This document shows, piece after piece, positions 1-7,805 of a DNA stretch of 64,000 nucleotides. Under the pieces are notes generated by a model. That model worked only from the letters and a program-made list of their open reading frames with translations. It made no database searches and was not told where the DNA came from. This DNA is from Qipengyuania nanhaisediminis. GTDB taxonomy: Bacteria > Pseudomonadota > Alphaproteobacteria > Sphingomonadales > Sphingomonadaceae. Position numbers and translations under genes: made by a program. The stretch is from the NCBI RefSeq assembly GCF_900115585.1, contig NZ_FOWZ01000003.1, positions 426,378-490,377 on the forward strand, given 5' to 3'. Every line of letters begins with the position of its first letter. The first letter of the stretch is position 1.

Positions 1-613
1 GCAGTCCGTGCCGCTTTTCGCGCGCGCTCTCGACTTCATCAACCAGACCGCACGTTCGGGCGGCAAGGTCCTGTTCGTCGGCACGAAGCGCCAGGCCCAG
101 GACCCGATCCGCGAAGCCGCGCTTGCCGCAGGCCAGCACTACGTCAACCACCGTTGGCTGGGCGGCATGCTCACCAACTGGAAGACCATCAGCGAGCGTA
201 TCAAGTACCTCAAGACCCTCGACGAGCGTCTTGCAGGTGACAACGCCGGTTTGACCAAGAAGGAAGTCCTCGACCTGACGCGCAAGCGCGACAAGCTCGA
301 ACTTTCGCTCGGCGGCATCCGCAACATGGGCGGCATTCCGGACGTGATGTTCGTGATCGACGCCAACATGGAAGACCTGGCCATCAAGGAAGCCAACGTG
401 CTTGGTATTCCGGTCGTCGCCGTGCTCGACACCAACGTCGATCCGAGCGGTATCGCATTCCCGATCCCGGGCAATGACGACGCTGCCCGCGCCATCAAGC
501 TCTATTGCGATGCCGTTGGCGACGCAGCCCGTTCGGGCAAGGGCGAAGGCGTAACCGATTCTGGTGCCGATGTCGGTGCCATGGAAAATCCGCCGGAAGA
601 AGCTGCGGCTTAA
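1..613 (+). CDS. rpsB: 30S ribosomal protein S2, 5' truncated by window edge
   Basis: Structural protein of the small ribosomal subunit. The reading frame is open from the first bases, so the true start lies upstream; compared with bacterial S2 (about 240-260 aa) some 45-50 N-terminal residues are missing. Family signatures are visible: KVLFVGTKRQAQ, VNHRWLGGMLTNWKT, LGGIRNMGGIPDVMFVID and the near-C-terminal IPGNDDAARAIKLY. The C-terminus is an acidic tail. It is followed by tsf, the usual partner in bacterial rpsB-tsf operons. The GTG at position 8 is internal and not a start. Confidence 0.97.
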   Translation, partial: QSVPLFARALDFINQTARSGGKVLFVGTKRQAQDPIREAALAAGQHYVNHRWLGGMLTNWKTISERIKYLKTLDERLAGDNAGLTKKEVLDLTRKRDKLELSLGGIRNMGGIPDVMFVIDANMEDLAIKEANVLGIPVVAVLDTNVDPSGIAFPIPGNDDAARAIKLYCDAVGDAARSGKGEGVTDSGADVGAMENPPEEAAA

Positions 614-666
614 CCGGTTTCGTGCGGCGGGAGCGCCATGCTTCCGTCACACAAGCGAACTATGCG

Positions 667-693
667 CCGGGCCGCTGACCACAGCAGGCCCGG
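667..693 (+). promoter_or_regulatory. Intercistronic hairpin between rpsB and tsf
   Basis: CCGGGCC (667-673) pairs with GGCCCGG (687-693), extended by GCTG/CAGC around an ACCA loop with one bulged A. No T-run follows, so this is not a classical terminator. It lies 37 nt before tsf and could be an attenuator, processing site or stability element that sets the S2/EF-Ts ratio; that role is inferred. Confidence 0.5.
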
Positions 694-729
694 TGCCTAC
701 GCATTAAAGACACCAAGAAGGAAAATCTC

Positions 730-1656
730 ATGGCTGCATTCACTGCCGCTGACGTGAAAGCCCTGCGCGAGAAGACCGGCGCGGGCATGATGGACGCCAA
801 GAAGGCGCTCGAAGCTGCAAACGGCGACATCGAAGCCGCTGTCGACGCTCTGCGCGCCAAGGGCCTCGCCACTGCACAGAAGAAGTCGAGCCGTACGGCG
901 GCCGAAGGCCTCGTCGGCATCGCCGTCGAAGGCACGAAGGGCGTTGCTGTCGAAGTGAACTCGGAAACGGACTTCGTTGCCAAGAACGACCAGTTCCAGG
1001 ACTTCGTGCGCAAGACCACCGAAGTTGCCCTCGGCACCGACGGCGACGATGTCGAAGCGCTCAAGAACGCTGCCTACCCGACCGGCGGAACGGTTGCCGA
1101 AAAGCTGACCAACAACGTCGCGACCATCGGTGAAAACCAGCAGATCCGCCGCATGAAGACCGTTTCGGTCACCAACGGCGTAATCGTGCCCTACATGCAT
1201 AACGCTGTCGCTCCCGACCTCGGCAAGATCGGCGTTCTGGTTGCTCTTGAAAGCGAAGGCGACAAGGCCAAGCTCGAAGAACTCGGCAAGAAGCTCGGCA
1301 TGCACATCGCCGCCGCTTTCCCGCAGGCGCTGACCGCCGACGGCCTCGACGCAGAAGTGATCGAGCGCGAGCGTGCCATCGCCAAGGAAAAGGCTGCCGA
1401 AAGCGGCAAGCCCGAGAACGTCCAGGAAAAGATGGTCGAAGGCGCGGTCAACAAGTACGCCAAGGAAAACGCGCTCCTCAGCCAGATCTACGTGATCGAC
1501 AACAAGACGCCGATCGCACAGGTCGTCGAACAGGCTGGCAAGGACGTCGGCGCCAAGGTCGAACTGGTGGACTACGTCCGCTTCCAGCTCGGCGAAGGCA
1601 TCGAAAAGGAAGAAACCGACTTCGCGGCCGAAGTGGCTGCTGCTGTCGGCGGCTAA
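730..1656 (+). CDS. tsf: Elongation factor Ts
   Basis: Guanine-nucleotide exchange factor that recycles EF-Tu-GDP in the cytoplasm. It has 308 aa, normal for the family (about 280-310). Visible are the N-terminal UBA-like module ([19 protein letters not shown]) and the EF-Tu-contacting TDFVAKN motif near residue 80, followed by the two core subdomains (for example [10 protein letters not shown]). The start is the ATG after AAGAAGGAAA, a good ribosome-binding site. It is the second gene of the rpsB-tsf operon and ends at a strong terminator. Confidence 0.98.
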   Translation: MAAFTAADVKALREKTGAGMMDAKKALEAANGDIEAAVDALRAKGLATAQKKSSRTAAEGLVGIAVEGTKGVAVEVNSETDFVAKNDQFQDFVRKTTEVALGTDGDDVEALKNAAYPTGGTVAEKLTNNVATIGENQQIRRMKTVSVTNGVIVPYMHNAVAPDLGKIGVLVALESEGDKAKLEELGKKLGMHIAAAFPQALTADGLDAEVIERERAIAKEKAAESGKPENVQEKMVEGAVNKYAKENALLSQIYVIDNKTPIAQVVEQAGKDVGAKVELVDYVRFQLGEGIEKEETDFAAEVAAAVGG

Positions 1657-1682
1657 GCGCTTCCTTCCCACGGGCTAACAAG

Positions 1683-1722
1683 CGGCCGCCGGACCTCTCG
1701 GTTCGGCGGCCGTTTTGTTTTT
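1683..1722 (+). terminator. Rho-independent terminator after tsf
   Basis: Perfect 9-bp stem CGGCCGCCG (1683-1691) / CGGCGGCCG (1704-1712) with a T-rich tail TTTTGTTTTT. It ends the rpsB-tsf transcript just before the convergent membrane protein gene. Confidence 0.9.
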
Positions 1723-1732
1723 GCAGAGCGGA

Positions 1733-2530
1733 TCAGCCGAACCAGCGCCGCCTGTTTTCCGAAAGTCGCAATTTGTAGGCGGTGGCAAGGATCACCAGCA
1801 GGCCAGCTGCGATCGTCGCGTAGGCTATCGACGGTGAGGCTTGTCCCCCGGCCGAGTAAATTGCAAAGAGAGCCCACAGGAACACCAGCGCGTAGACCGG
1901 GTTTCCGCGACCTCGCCAGATCGCAAGGGAGGCGATGATCCCCCCGATCGCCACGATTGCCGCCCCGACTGCTGCTTCGGGCCAGGATGCACCCACGCCG
2001 TAAGTTTGTAGGGCGGCTGATACATTCACGATGGTGGCTGCGGTCAGCCAGGCGGCAAGAGCGCTGAGCGGAAGCATCACTATCCAGCGTTCCCCGACCG
2101 TGAATTCCCGGTCCAGCCGCACAAAGGTCCGGTAAATGACCAGCAGGCAGGAAAGCACACTTGCGATAATCAGGACGGACACAGCGTCCAGCCTGTTCAA
2201 TTGGGTGTAGAGAGCCCACAGGCCGTTGCCGAAAAAGGCTGCTGCCGCATACCAACCGATTTTTCCAAGCAAGGCATTCGTCTTCTGGGACGGTAATGCC
2301 TGGTAGGCGGCGAACACGACCGAACCGAAGTACAGCGGACCCCAAATGGCGAATGCCCAGCCAGCGGGCGTGATCAAGGTGCGCTCTGCATCGGAACGGC
2401 TTCCTATCGGCTCTCCCACGCCAAGGCTGGGCAGGAACGTAGAGCCGATCTGAAGGGCAACGGCCACGATGATCGCAATTCGTTGCCAGGCGCTACGTTG
2501 CGACACGAAATTCGGTGATCGAATGGTCAT
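1733..2530 (-). CDS. TspO/MBR-like tryptophan-rich membrane protein
   Basis: Predicted polytopic inner-membrane protein of 265 aa. It has several hydrophobic helices and the TspO-like signature WAFAIWGPLYFGS near residue 50, plus further Trp/Tyr-rich segments. Classical TspO proteins (about 160 aa) bind tetrapyrroles and help redox or photosynthesis control; this longer form belongs to the tryptophan-rich sensory protein relatives and its ligand is unknown. The start is the ATG of MTIRSPNF; the open frame extends much further upstream, but there it is antisense to pyrH and not credible. It sits convergently between tsf and pyrH, an unusual insertion into a conserved cluster. Confidence 0.75.
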   Translation of the reverse strand: MTIRSPNFVSQRSAWQRIAIIVAVALQIGSTFLPSLGVGEPIGSRSDAERTLITPAGWAFAIWGPLYFGSVVFAAYQALPSQKTNALLGKIGWYAAAAFFGNGLWALYTQLNRLDAVSVLIIASVLSCLLVIYRTFVRLDREFTVGERWIVMLPLSALAAWLTAATIVNVSAALQTYGVGASWPEAAVGAAIVAIGGIIASLAIWRGRGNPVYALVFLWALFAIYSAGGQASPSIAYATIAAGLLVILATAYKLRLSENRRRWFG

Positions 2531-2653
2531 CAACCGGTAACGGCAGGTCGGCGGGAGCGTTCCTTGCCAGTCTTCCGAGGCTCGCCTTTCCCTTTGCGAG
2601 TCCGGCGCTTCATGGCTAAGGACCCCCAAACCCCATAATCGAGAATATCCCGC

Positions 2654-3379
2654 ATGACCCTCCCCAAGATGAACCGCGTCCTTCTGAAGCTTTCGGGCGA
2701 GGTGTTGATGGGGGACCAGCAGTTCGGGATCGATCCGGCCTTCGTGCTGGAGCTTGCCAAGGAAGTGAAGGCAGCCAAGGATACCGGCCTTGAGATCTGC
2801 CTCGTCATCGGCGGTGGCAATATCTTCCGCGGCATGGCAGGTGCTGCGCAGGGTATGGACCGGGCGCAGGCCGACTACATGGGCATGCTGGCGACGGTGA
2901 TGAATGCACTCGCGATGCAGAGCGCGCTTGAACAGCTGGGCGTACAGACCCGCGTGCAGAGCGCGGTGCAGATGGATCAGGTCTGTGAACCGGTCATCCG
3001 GCGCCGCGCAGAGCGTCACCTCGAGAAAGGTCGTATCGTGATCTTCGCCGCCGGCGTGGGCGCACCCTATTTCACGACGGATAGTGGTGCGGCACTGCGC
3101 GCTGCAGAGATGAATTGCGACGCATTGCTCAAGGGTACGAGCGTCGATGGCATTTACGACAGCGATCCCAAGAAGAACCCCGACGCGACGCGTTACGAAA
3201 CCGTGAGTTACGGCAAGGTTCTGGCAGATGATCTGAAGGTCATGGATGCCAGCGCAGTAGCGCTCTGTCGTGACAACGATATCCCGATCGTGGTCTTCTC
3301 GATCCGCGAGAAGGGCAATGTCGCCAAGGTCCTTTCGGGCAACGGCGTACAGACCGTCGTCACCGATCATACCGCATAA
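2654..3379 (+). CDS. pyrH: UMP kinase
   Basis: Phosphorylates UMP to UDP with ATP in pyrimidine nucleotide synthesis; a hexameric amino-acid-kinase-fold enzyme regulated by GTP and UTP. At 241 aa it matches the family length exactly. Motifs: LLKLSGE at the N-terminus (phosphate binding), [10 protein letters not shown], and [11 protein letters not shown] plus [16 protein letters not shown] in the nucleotide-binding half. It is the first gene of a forward cluster with frr 29 nt downstream, the common pyrH-frr pair. Confidence 0.98.
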   Translation: MTLPKMNRVLLKLSGEVLMGDQQFGIDPAFVLELAKEVKAAKDTGLEICLVIGGGNIFRGMAGAAQGMDRAQADYMGMLATVMNALAMQSALEQLGVQTRVQSAVQMDQVCEPVIRRRAERHLEKGRIVIFAAGVGAPYFTTDSGAALRAAEMNCDALLKGTSVDGIYDSDPKKNPDATRYETVSYGKVLADDLKVMDASAVALCRDNDIPIVVFSIREKGNVAKVLSGNGVQTVVTDHTA

Positions 3380-3408
3380 AAGAAACGAAGAGAGACGAGG
3401 AAGCCATC

Positions 3409-3966
3409 ATGGCCAAATACGACAAAGCCGATATCGAACGCCGCATGCAGGGCGCTATCGACAGCCTGAAGGGCGATCTTTCGGGCCTGCGGACCGGCCG
3501 CGCGAACACGAGCCTTCTCGATCCTGTCGTGGTCGAAGTCTATGGCTCGATGATGCCGCTGAACCAGGTCGCGACCGTGTCCGCCCCCGAACCGCGCATG
3601 CTGAGCGTGCAGGTGTGGGACAAGGCGAACGTCACCGCAGTCGAGAAGGGCATTGCCAAGGCCAACCTCGGCCTCAATCCGATGATCGACGGGCAGAACG
3701 TTCGCCTGCCGATGCCCGATCTTACCGAAGAACGCCGCAAGGACCTCGCCAAGCTCGCGGGCCAGTATGCAGAACAGTCCAAGATCGCTATCCGCAACGT
3801 GCGCCGCGATGGCATGGAGGCGCTCAAGGAAGACGAGAAGAAGAAGGAAATCTCCGAGGATGAGCGCAAGCGCTCCGAGGATGAGGTCCAGAAACTGACC
3901 GACAAGTACGTCGGCGAAGCCGACCAGGCGGCCCAGGCCAAGGAAAAGGAAATCATGACGCAGTGA
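3409..3966 (+). CDS. frr: Ribosome recycling factor
   Basis: Splits post-termination ribosomes together with EF-G. It has 185 aa, typical for RRF. Conserved features include [20 protein letters not shown] in domain [32 protein letters not shown] and the long C-terminal three-helix bundle ending [10 protein letters not shown] ribosome-binding site (GAGACGAGGAA) precedes the ATG. It lies between pyrH and uppS. Confidence 0.98.
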   Translation: MAKYDKADIERRMQGAIDSLKGDLSGLRTGRANTSLLDPVVVEVYGSMMPLNQVATVSAPEPRMLSVQVWDKANVTAVEKGIAKANLGLNPMIDGQNVRLPMPDLTEERRKDLAKLAGQYAEQSKIAIRNVRRDGMEALKEDEKKKEISEDERKRSEDEVQKLTDKYVGEADQAAQAKEKEIMTQ

Positions 3967-4002
3967 GGGCCGCAAGGTCCGCTGCCTCTCGGATGAGAAC
4001 CT

Positions 4003-4689
4003 ATGGCTGACAGCCACGACAAGATCGCGCGCCATGTCGCCATCATCATGGATGGCAACGGGCGTTGGGCGAAGCGCAAGCACCTACCGCGGGTCATGGG
4101 CCACCGCAAAGGCGTCGAGGCCGTGCGCGAGCTCGTGCGCAGCCTCAAGGACACCGAAATCGAGTGCCTGACGCTCTACGCCTTCAGCAGCGAGAACTGG
4201 AAGCGGCCCGAGGAAGAGGTCGACGACCTCATGAACTTGATGCGCAAGTTCATAAAGTCGGACTTGCCTGAGTTCATCGCGAATGACGTGAGGCTGAAGA
4301 TTGTCGGCGACTGGCAGGCACTTGCACCCGACATCGTAGAAATGCTCGAGGATGCGCTCGACAAGACTGCGCACGGATCACGGACCTTGGCGGTCGCATT
4401 GAATTACGGGGCCCACGCGGAAATTGCCCGGGCCGCACGCAAGGCTGCCGACGCAGGCGAAATCGATGAAGAGAGCATCGCTGCCAACCTGTTCACGGCA
4501 GACTTGCCGCCTCTCGACCTGCTGATCCGCACCAGCGGAGAGGTGCGTCTCTCCAATTTTCTCTTGTGGCAGGCGGCCTATGCGGAAATGCTGTTCACGG
4601 ATGTGTTATGGCCCGACTTCACTCCTGCGCACCTGATGGATGCGCTGGACCAGTTTGCGGGACGGGAGAGACGATTTGGTGGACGGTGA
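4003..4689 (+). CDS. uppS: Isoprenyl transferase (undecaprenyl diphosphate synthase)
   Basis: Cis-prenyltransferase that adds isopentenyl units to farnesyl diphosphate and makes the C55 lipid carrier for cell-wall and O-glycan synthesis. It has 228 aa. The catalytic IIMDGNGRWAKR motif with its Mg-binding Asp is near residue 20; other signatures are YAFSSENWKRP and LIRTSGEVRLSNFLLWQ. The reading frame overlaps the start of cdsA by a few bases, pointing to translational coupling. Confidence 0.97.
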   Translation: MADSHDKIARHVAIIMDGNGRWAKRKHLPRVMGHRKGVEAVRELVRSLKDTEIECLTLYAFSSENWKRPEEEVDDLMNLMRKFIKSDLPEFIANDVRLKIVGDWQALAPDIVEMLEDALDKTAHGSRTLAVALNYGAHAEIARAARKAADAGEIDEESIAANLFTADLPPLDLLIRTSGEVRLSNFLLWQAAYAEMLFTDVLWPDFTPAHLMDALDQFAGRERRFGGR

Positions 4690-5377
4690 TCCAAAGCCGA
4701 AGAAGAACGCGGACCTGCCAAAACGCCTGATTTCGGCTGCCGTGATGGTTGCCATTGCTATTGCAGCGCTGGTGGCCGGGGACCCATGGCTCGACTGGTT
4801 CATCGCTGCAGTGGTGCTCGCTACCTTCGTCGAATTCGTTCTGCTCGTCGTGAAGGCCACCACCAATGTGCCTTACCGGCTGGCTGCCATACTGGCGGGC
4901 GCGCTTTACATCGGGCTGGCCGGCTTTGTCCTTATGCGGATGCCGCCCGGCCTCGTGGTCGGCATTGTCGGGACGGTGATCGCAATCGATACCTTCGCCT
5001 ACTTCTTCGGCCGCACGATCGGCGGGCCGAAGATCGCGCCTTCGATCAGCCCTTCAAAGACGTGGGCCGGGCTGCTCGGCGGCGTCGTTGGAGCAAGCCT
5101 CTGGCTGGCCCTGTTCATCTATTTCTCGGCGCGCCAGATTAGCGGGCCGACCACGATGGGCTTCGACATGAACGAGCTAGGCATGATCGCCTTGATGGGG
5201 CTTGCACTCGCGGTCGCTGCCCAGGCAGGTGATTTCCTTGAAAGCTGGCTCAAGCGCAAAGCCGGGGTGAAGGACAGCTCGCGCCTCATTCCGGGCCACG
5301 GCGGGGTTTTCGACCGGACAGACGGCATCATTCCCGTGGTGCTCATCGCCGGTTTCGTCCTCGGTTCCGCAGCATGA
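4679..5377 (+). CDS. cdsA: Phosphatidate cytidylyltransferase
   Basis: Integral membrane enzyme that makes CDP-diacylglycerol from phosphatidate and CTP. The C-terminal family signature is present: SPSKTWAGLLGG, then LKRKAGVKDSSRLIPGHGG and DRTDGI. I place the start at GTG 4679 (MVDGDPKPKK), 8 nt after GGGAGAG (4664-4670) and inside the last codons of uppS; TTG 4676 is also possible. A longer start at ATG 4640 would add residues that only translate uppS sequence out of frame. It overlaps dxr by ATGA. At about 232 aa it is somewhat shorter than many homologues. Confidence 0.9.
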   Translation: MDGDPKPKKNADLPKRLISAAVMVAIAIAALVAGDPWLDWFIAAVVLATFVEFVLLVVKATTNVPYRLAAILAGALYIGLAGFVLMRMPPGLVVGIVGTVIAIDTFAYFFGRTIGGPKIAPSISPSKTWAGLLGGVVGASLWLALFIYFSARQISGPTTMGFDMNELGMIALMGLALAVAAQAGDFLESWLKRKAGVKDSSRLIPGHGGVFDRTDGIIPVVLIAGFVLGSAA

Positions 5378-6531
5378 CCAGGTCGATTTCTGTTCTCGGC
5401 GCTACCGGTTCGGTCGGCGCGTCCACCCTCGATCTCATCCGTCGCAACCGCGACGATTGGCGCGTCGTCGCTCTCACAGCTCATTCCAATGTCGAAGATC
5501 TGGCGAAGCTGGCCCGGGAATTTGGTGCGGACATCGCGGTGATTGCGCAGGATAACCTTCTCGGCGCGCTGAGAGACGCACTGGCCGGTTCGGGGATCGA
5601 GGCTGCAGCGGGAAGGGCGGCCCTGTGCGAAGCTTCGGCGCGCCCGGCGGATATCGTGATGGCGGCAATCGTCGGCTGCGCGGGATTGGGTCCCGTGATG
5701 GCGGCGATCGAGCAGGGCACCACGGTCGCCTTGGCCAATAAGGAAGCGCTCGTTTCGGCAGGCGAGGTGATGACGGCCGCGGTCGAGAAACACGGCGCTA
5801 CGCTGCTTCCTGTCGACAGCGAACACAATGCCATTTTCCAGTGCCTCCAGGGCGGGAAGCTGGCGGAAGTTCGCACTATCACCCTGACGGCCAGCGGCGG
5901 TCCGCTTCGTACATGGACCAAGGCCCAGCTGGATGAAGCCACGCCCGCTCAGGCAATCGCTCACCCCAACTGGGACATGGGCGCCAAGATCAGTGTCGAT
6001 AGCGCCACGATGTTCAACAAGGGCCTCGAACTGATCGAGGCGCATCACATGTTCCCCGTCGGCCTCGACAAGATCAGGATCGTCGTCCACCCGCAGAGCG
6101 TCATCCATTCTATGGTAGAATACCGCGACGGGTCGACGCTTGCGCAGCTCGGCCCGTCCGACATGCGCGTGCCGATTGCCTCGTGTCTCGCATACCCTGC
6201 GCGCATGGACACGCCGATGGATCCGCTCGACCTCGCAGCAATTGGCGAACTTACCTTCCATGCGCCCGATGAAGAGCGCTTCCCCGCGACGCGCTTGGCC
6301 AGAGAAGCTTCCCAGGCGGGCGGCGCGGCGCCTGGCACGCTTAATGCTGCAAACGAAGTTGCGGTCGCTGCATTCCTCGCAGGTAACATCCCGTTCAGCC
6401 GTATTGCGCTAATGGTGGAGCGCGTTCTTTCGGAAACAGAGCTTCCGCCTGCGCCGCAGACCCTCGAAGAGGTGCTGCGCGTCGACGAGGACGCGAGACG
6501 GCGCGCAAGCGCAATGCTGGAGACTTGCTGA
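5374..6531 (+). CDS. dxr: 1-deoxy-D-xylulose 5-phosphate reductoisomerase
   Basis: Second enzyme of the MEP isoprenoid pathway; converts DXP to 2-C-methylerythritol 4-phosphate with NADPH. The protein has 385 aa. The NADPH-binding GATGSVGASTLDLI is at the N-terminus; the metal and substrate site is seen as LLPVDSEHNAIFQ, then AHPNWDMGAKISVDSATM and NKGLELIEAHHMFP. It is coupled by ATGA overlap to cdsA and is followed one base later by rseP. Confidence 0.98.
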   Translation: MTRSISVLGATGSVGASTLDLIRRNRDDWRVVALTAHSNVEDLAKLAREFGADIAVIAQDNLLGALRDALAGSGIEAAAGRAALCEASARPADIVMAAIVGCAGLGPVMAAIEQGTTVALANKEALVSAGEVMTAAVEKHGATLLPVDSEHNAIFQCLQGGKLAEVRTITLTASGGPLRTWTKAQLDEATPAQAIAHPNWDMGAKISVDSATMFNKGLELIEAHHMFPVGLDKIRIVVHPQSVIHSMVEYRDGSTLAQLGPSDMRVPIASCLAYPARMDTPMDPLDLAAIGELTFHAPDEERFPATRLAREASQAGGAAPGTLNAANEVAVAAFLAGNIPFSRIALMVERVLSETELPPAPQTLEEVLRVDEDARRRASAMLETC

Positions 6532-6532
6532 G

Positions 6533-7672
6533 TTGGACGGTTCGATCCCTTTCTGGATGTATATCATCGGCTTCCCGCTGCTGCTGGGGCCGTTGGTGAC
6601 GCTGCACGAACTCGGACACTATCTCGTGGGCCGCTGGTTCGGCGTCCACGCAGAGGCTTTTGCCGTGGGTTTCGGCAAGGAAATCGCTGGCTTTACCGAC
6701 AAGCGCGGCACTCGCTGGAAACTATGCGCGCTGCCGCTTGGTGGATACGTCCAGTTCAAGGGCGACATGAACCCAGCCAGCGTGCCGGACAAGGAAGCAA
6801 TCGCTAACGCTTCCGCCGAAGAACGCGAGGGCAGTTTCCATCATGCCAGCCTGTGGAAGCGCTCTCTGATCGTCTTTGCCGGGCCGGCCATGAATATCAT
6901 CGTGACCTTGGCGATTTTCACGAGCTTTTTCATGATCTTCGGCAAACCGGTCTCGCCGGATCCGGCGATGGAAACGACGATCACCGCCTTCGCCGAAGAC
7001 TCCGCTGCTGAGGAAGCCGGACTGGAGATCGGCGATCGTATCGTGAGGGTGGATGGCAAAGAGGTCGCCAGCTTCTTCGACTTGCGCGAAGCGATCATCA
7101 TGTATCCGGGGCGTACGCTGGATATCGAGGTCATCCGTGACGGAGATGTGCGGAATTTCGACGTCGTCCCGCGCACGATCAAGGCGGAGGACCGGTTCGG
7201 CAACGTCTCGACCATCGGACAGATCGGTATCCCACCTGCCGTCACCGAACGCCAGTTCGAAGGTGTGGGGCCCGGCGAGGCGGTCAATCTGAGCTTTGTC
7301 CAGACCGGCAAGCTGGTCGACATGATGGTGACCGGGATCAAGCAGATCGTGGTCGGCGAACGTTCGGTAAAAGAGCTCGGAGGGCCGGTGACGATCGGCA
7401 AGTTTGCAGGTGAACAGCTGAGCCTCGGCGCGCTGGCATTTTTCAACCTGGCAGCGCTGATCTCGCTTAACTTGGCATTCATCAACCTCCTGCCAATCCC
7501 GGCTCTCGACGGCGGGCACCTGGCTTTTTACGCGGCGGAAGCGATCCGTCGGAAACCGCTGGGCCCCCGTAGTACGGAGGTGGCCTACCGGGCCGGTGTG
7601 GCACTTGTGCTCGCGCTGATGATTTTCGTCACCTTCATAGATATCGCCAAACTCCCGTTCTTCGGGAATTAG
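6533..7672 (+). CDS. rseP: RIP metalloprotease RseP (MmpA type)
   Basis: Site-2 zinc protease of the inner membrane that cuts transmembrane segments of anti-sigma factors and remnant signal peptides. The zinc motif HELGH is at residues 25-29 and the second active-site motif LDGGH is in the C-terminal membrane helix (LLPIPALDGGHL). A central PDZ domain is recognisable around EEAGLEIGDRIVRVDG. It has 379 aa. The start is a TTG with GGAGA about 9 nt upstream; the next possible start (Met 9) would remove residues of the first helix. It lies directly upstream of bamA, as in many Gram-negative bacteria. Confidence 0.95.
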   Translation: MDGSIPFWMYIIGFPLLLGPLVTLHELGHYLVGRWFGVHAEAFAVGFGKEIAGFTDKRGTRWKLCALPLGGYVQFKGDMNPASVPDKEAIANASAEEREGSFHHASLWKRSLIVFAGPAMNIIVTLAIFTSFFMIFGKPVSPDPAMETTITAFAEDSAAEEAGLEIGDRIVRVDGKEVASFFDLREAIIMYPGRTLDIEVIRDGDVRNFDVVPRTIKAEDRFGNVSTIGQIGIPPAVTERQFEGVGPGEAVNLSFVQTGKLVDMMVTGIKQIVVGERSVKELGGPVTIGKFAGEQLSLGALAFFNLAALISLNLAFINLLPIPALDGGHLAFYAAEAIRRKPLGPRSTEVAYRAGVALVLALMIFVTFIDIAKLPFFGN

Positions 7673-7805
7673 GCGGGGAAAGGGCCGGGTGAAGGCGCGT
7701 CTGCGGCGTCACACGGCTTGATCGCGCGGCGCGCATGGGGCAGGGGGCCTTCAGGCGCTCCGCAAGGCGTCTTTTGTACTTTTGAGGACGGGAACTCCCT
7801 TGTCG

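Noticed and set aside
1733..3370. Long minus-strand frame of 545 codons continuing from the TspO-like gene across pyrH
   Set aside because: Beyond the ATG at 2530 the frame is antisense to pyrH and low in protein character; it is a GC-skew shadow.
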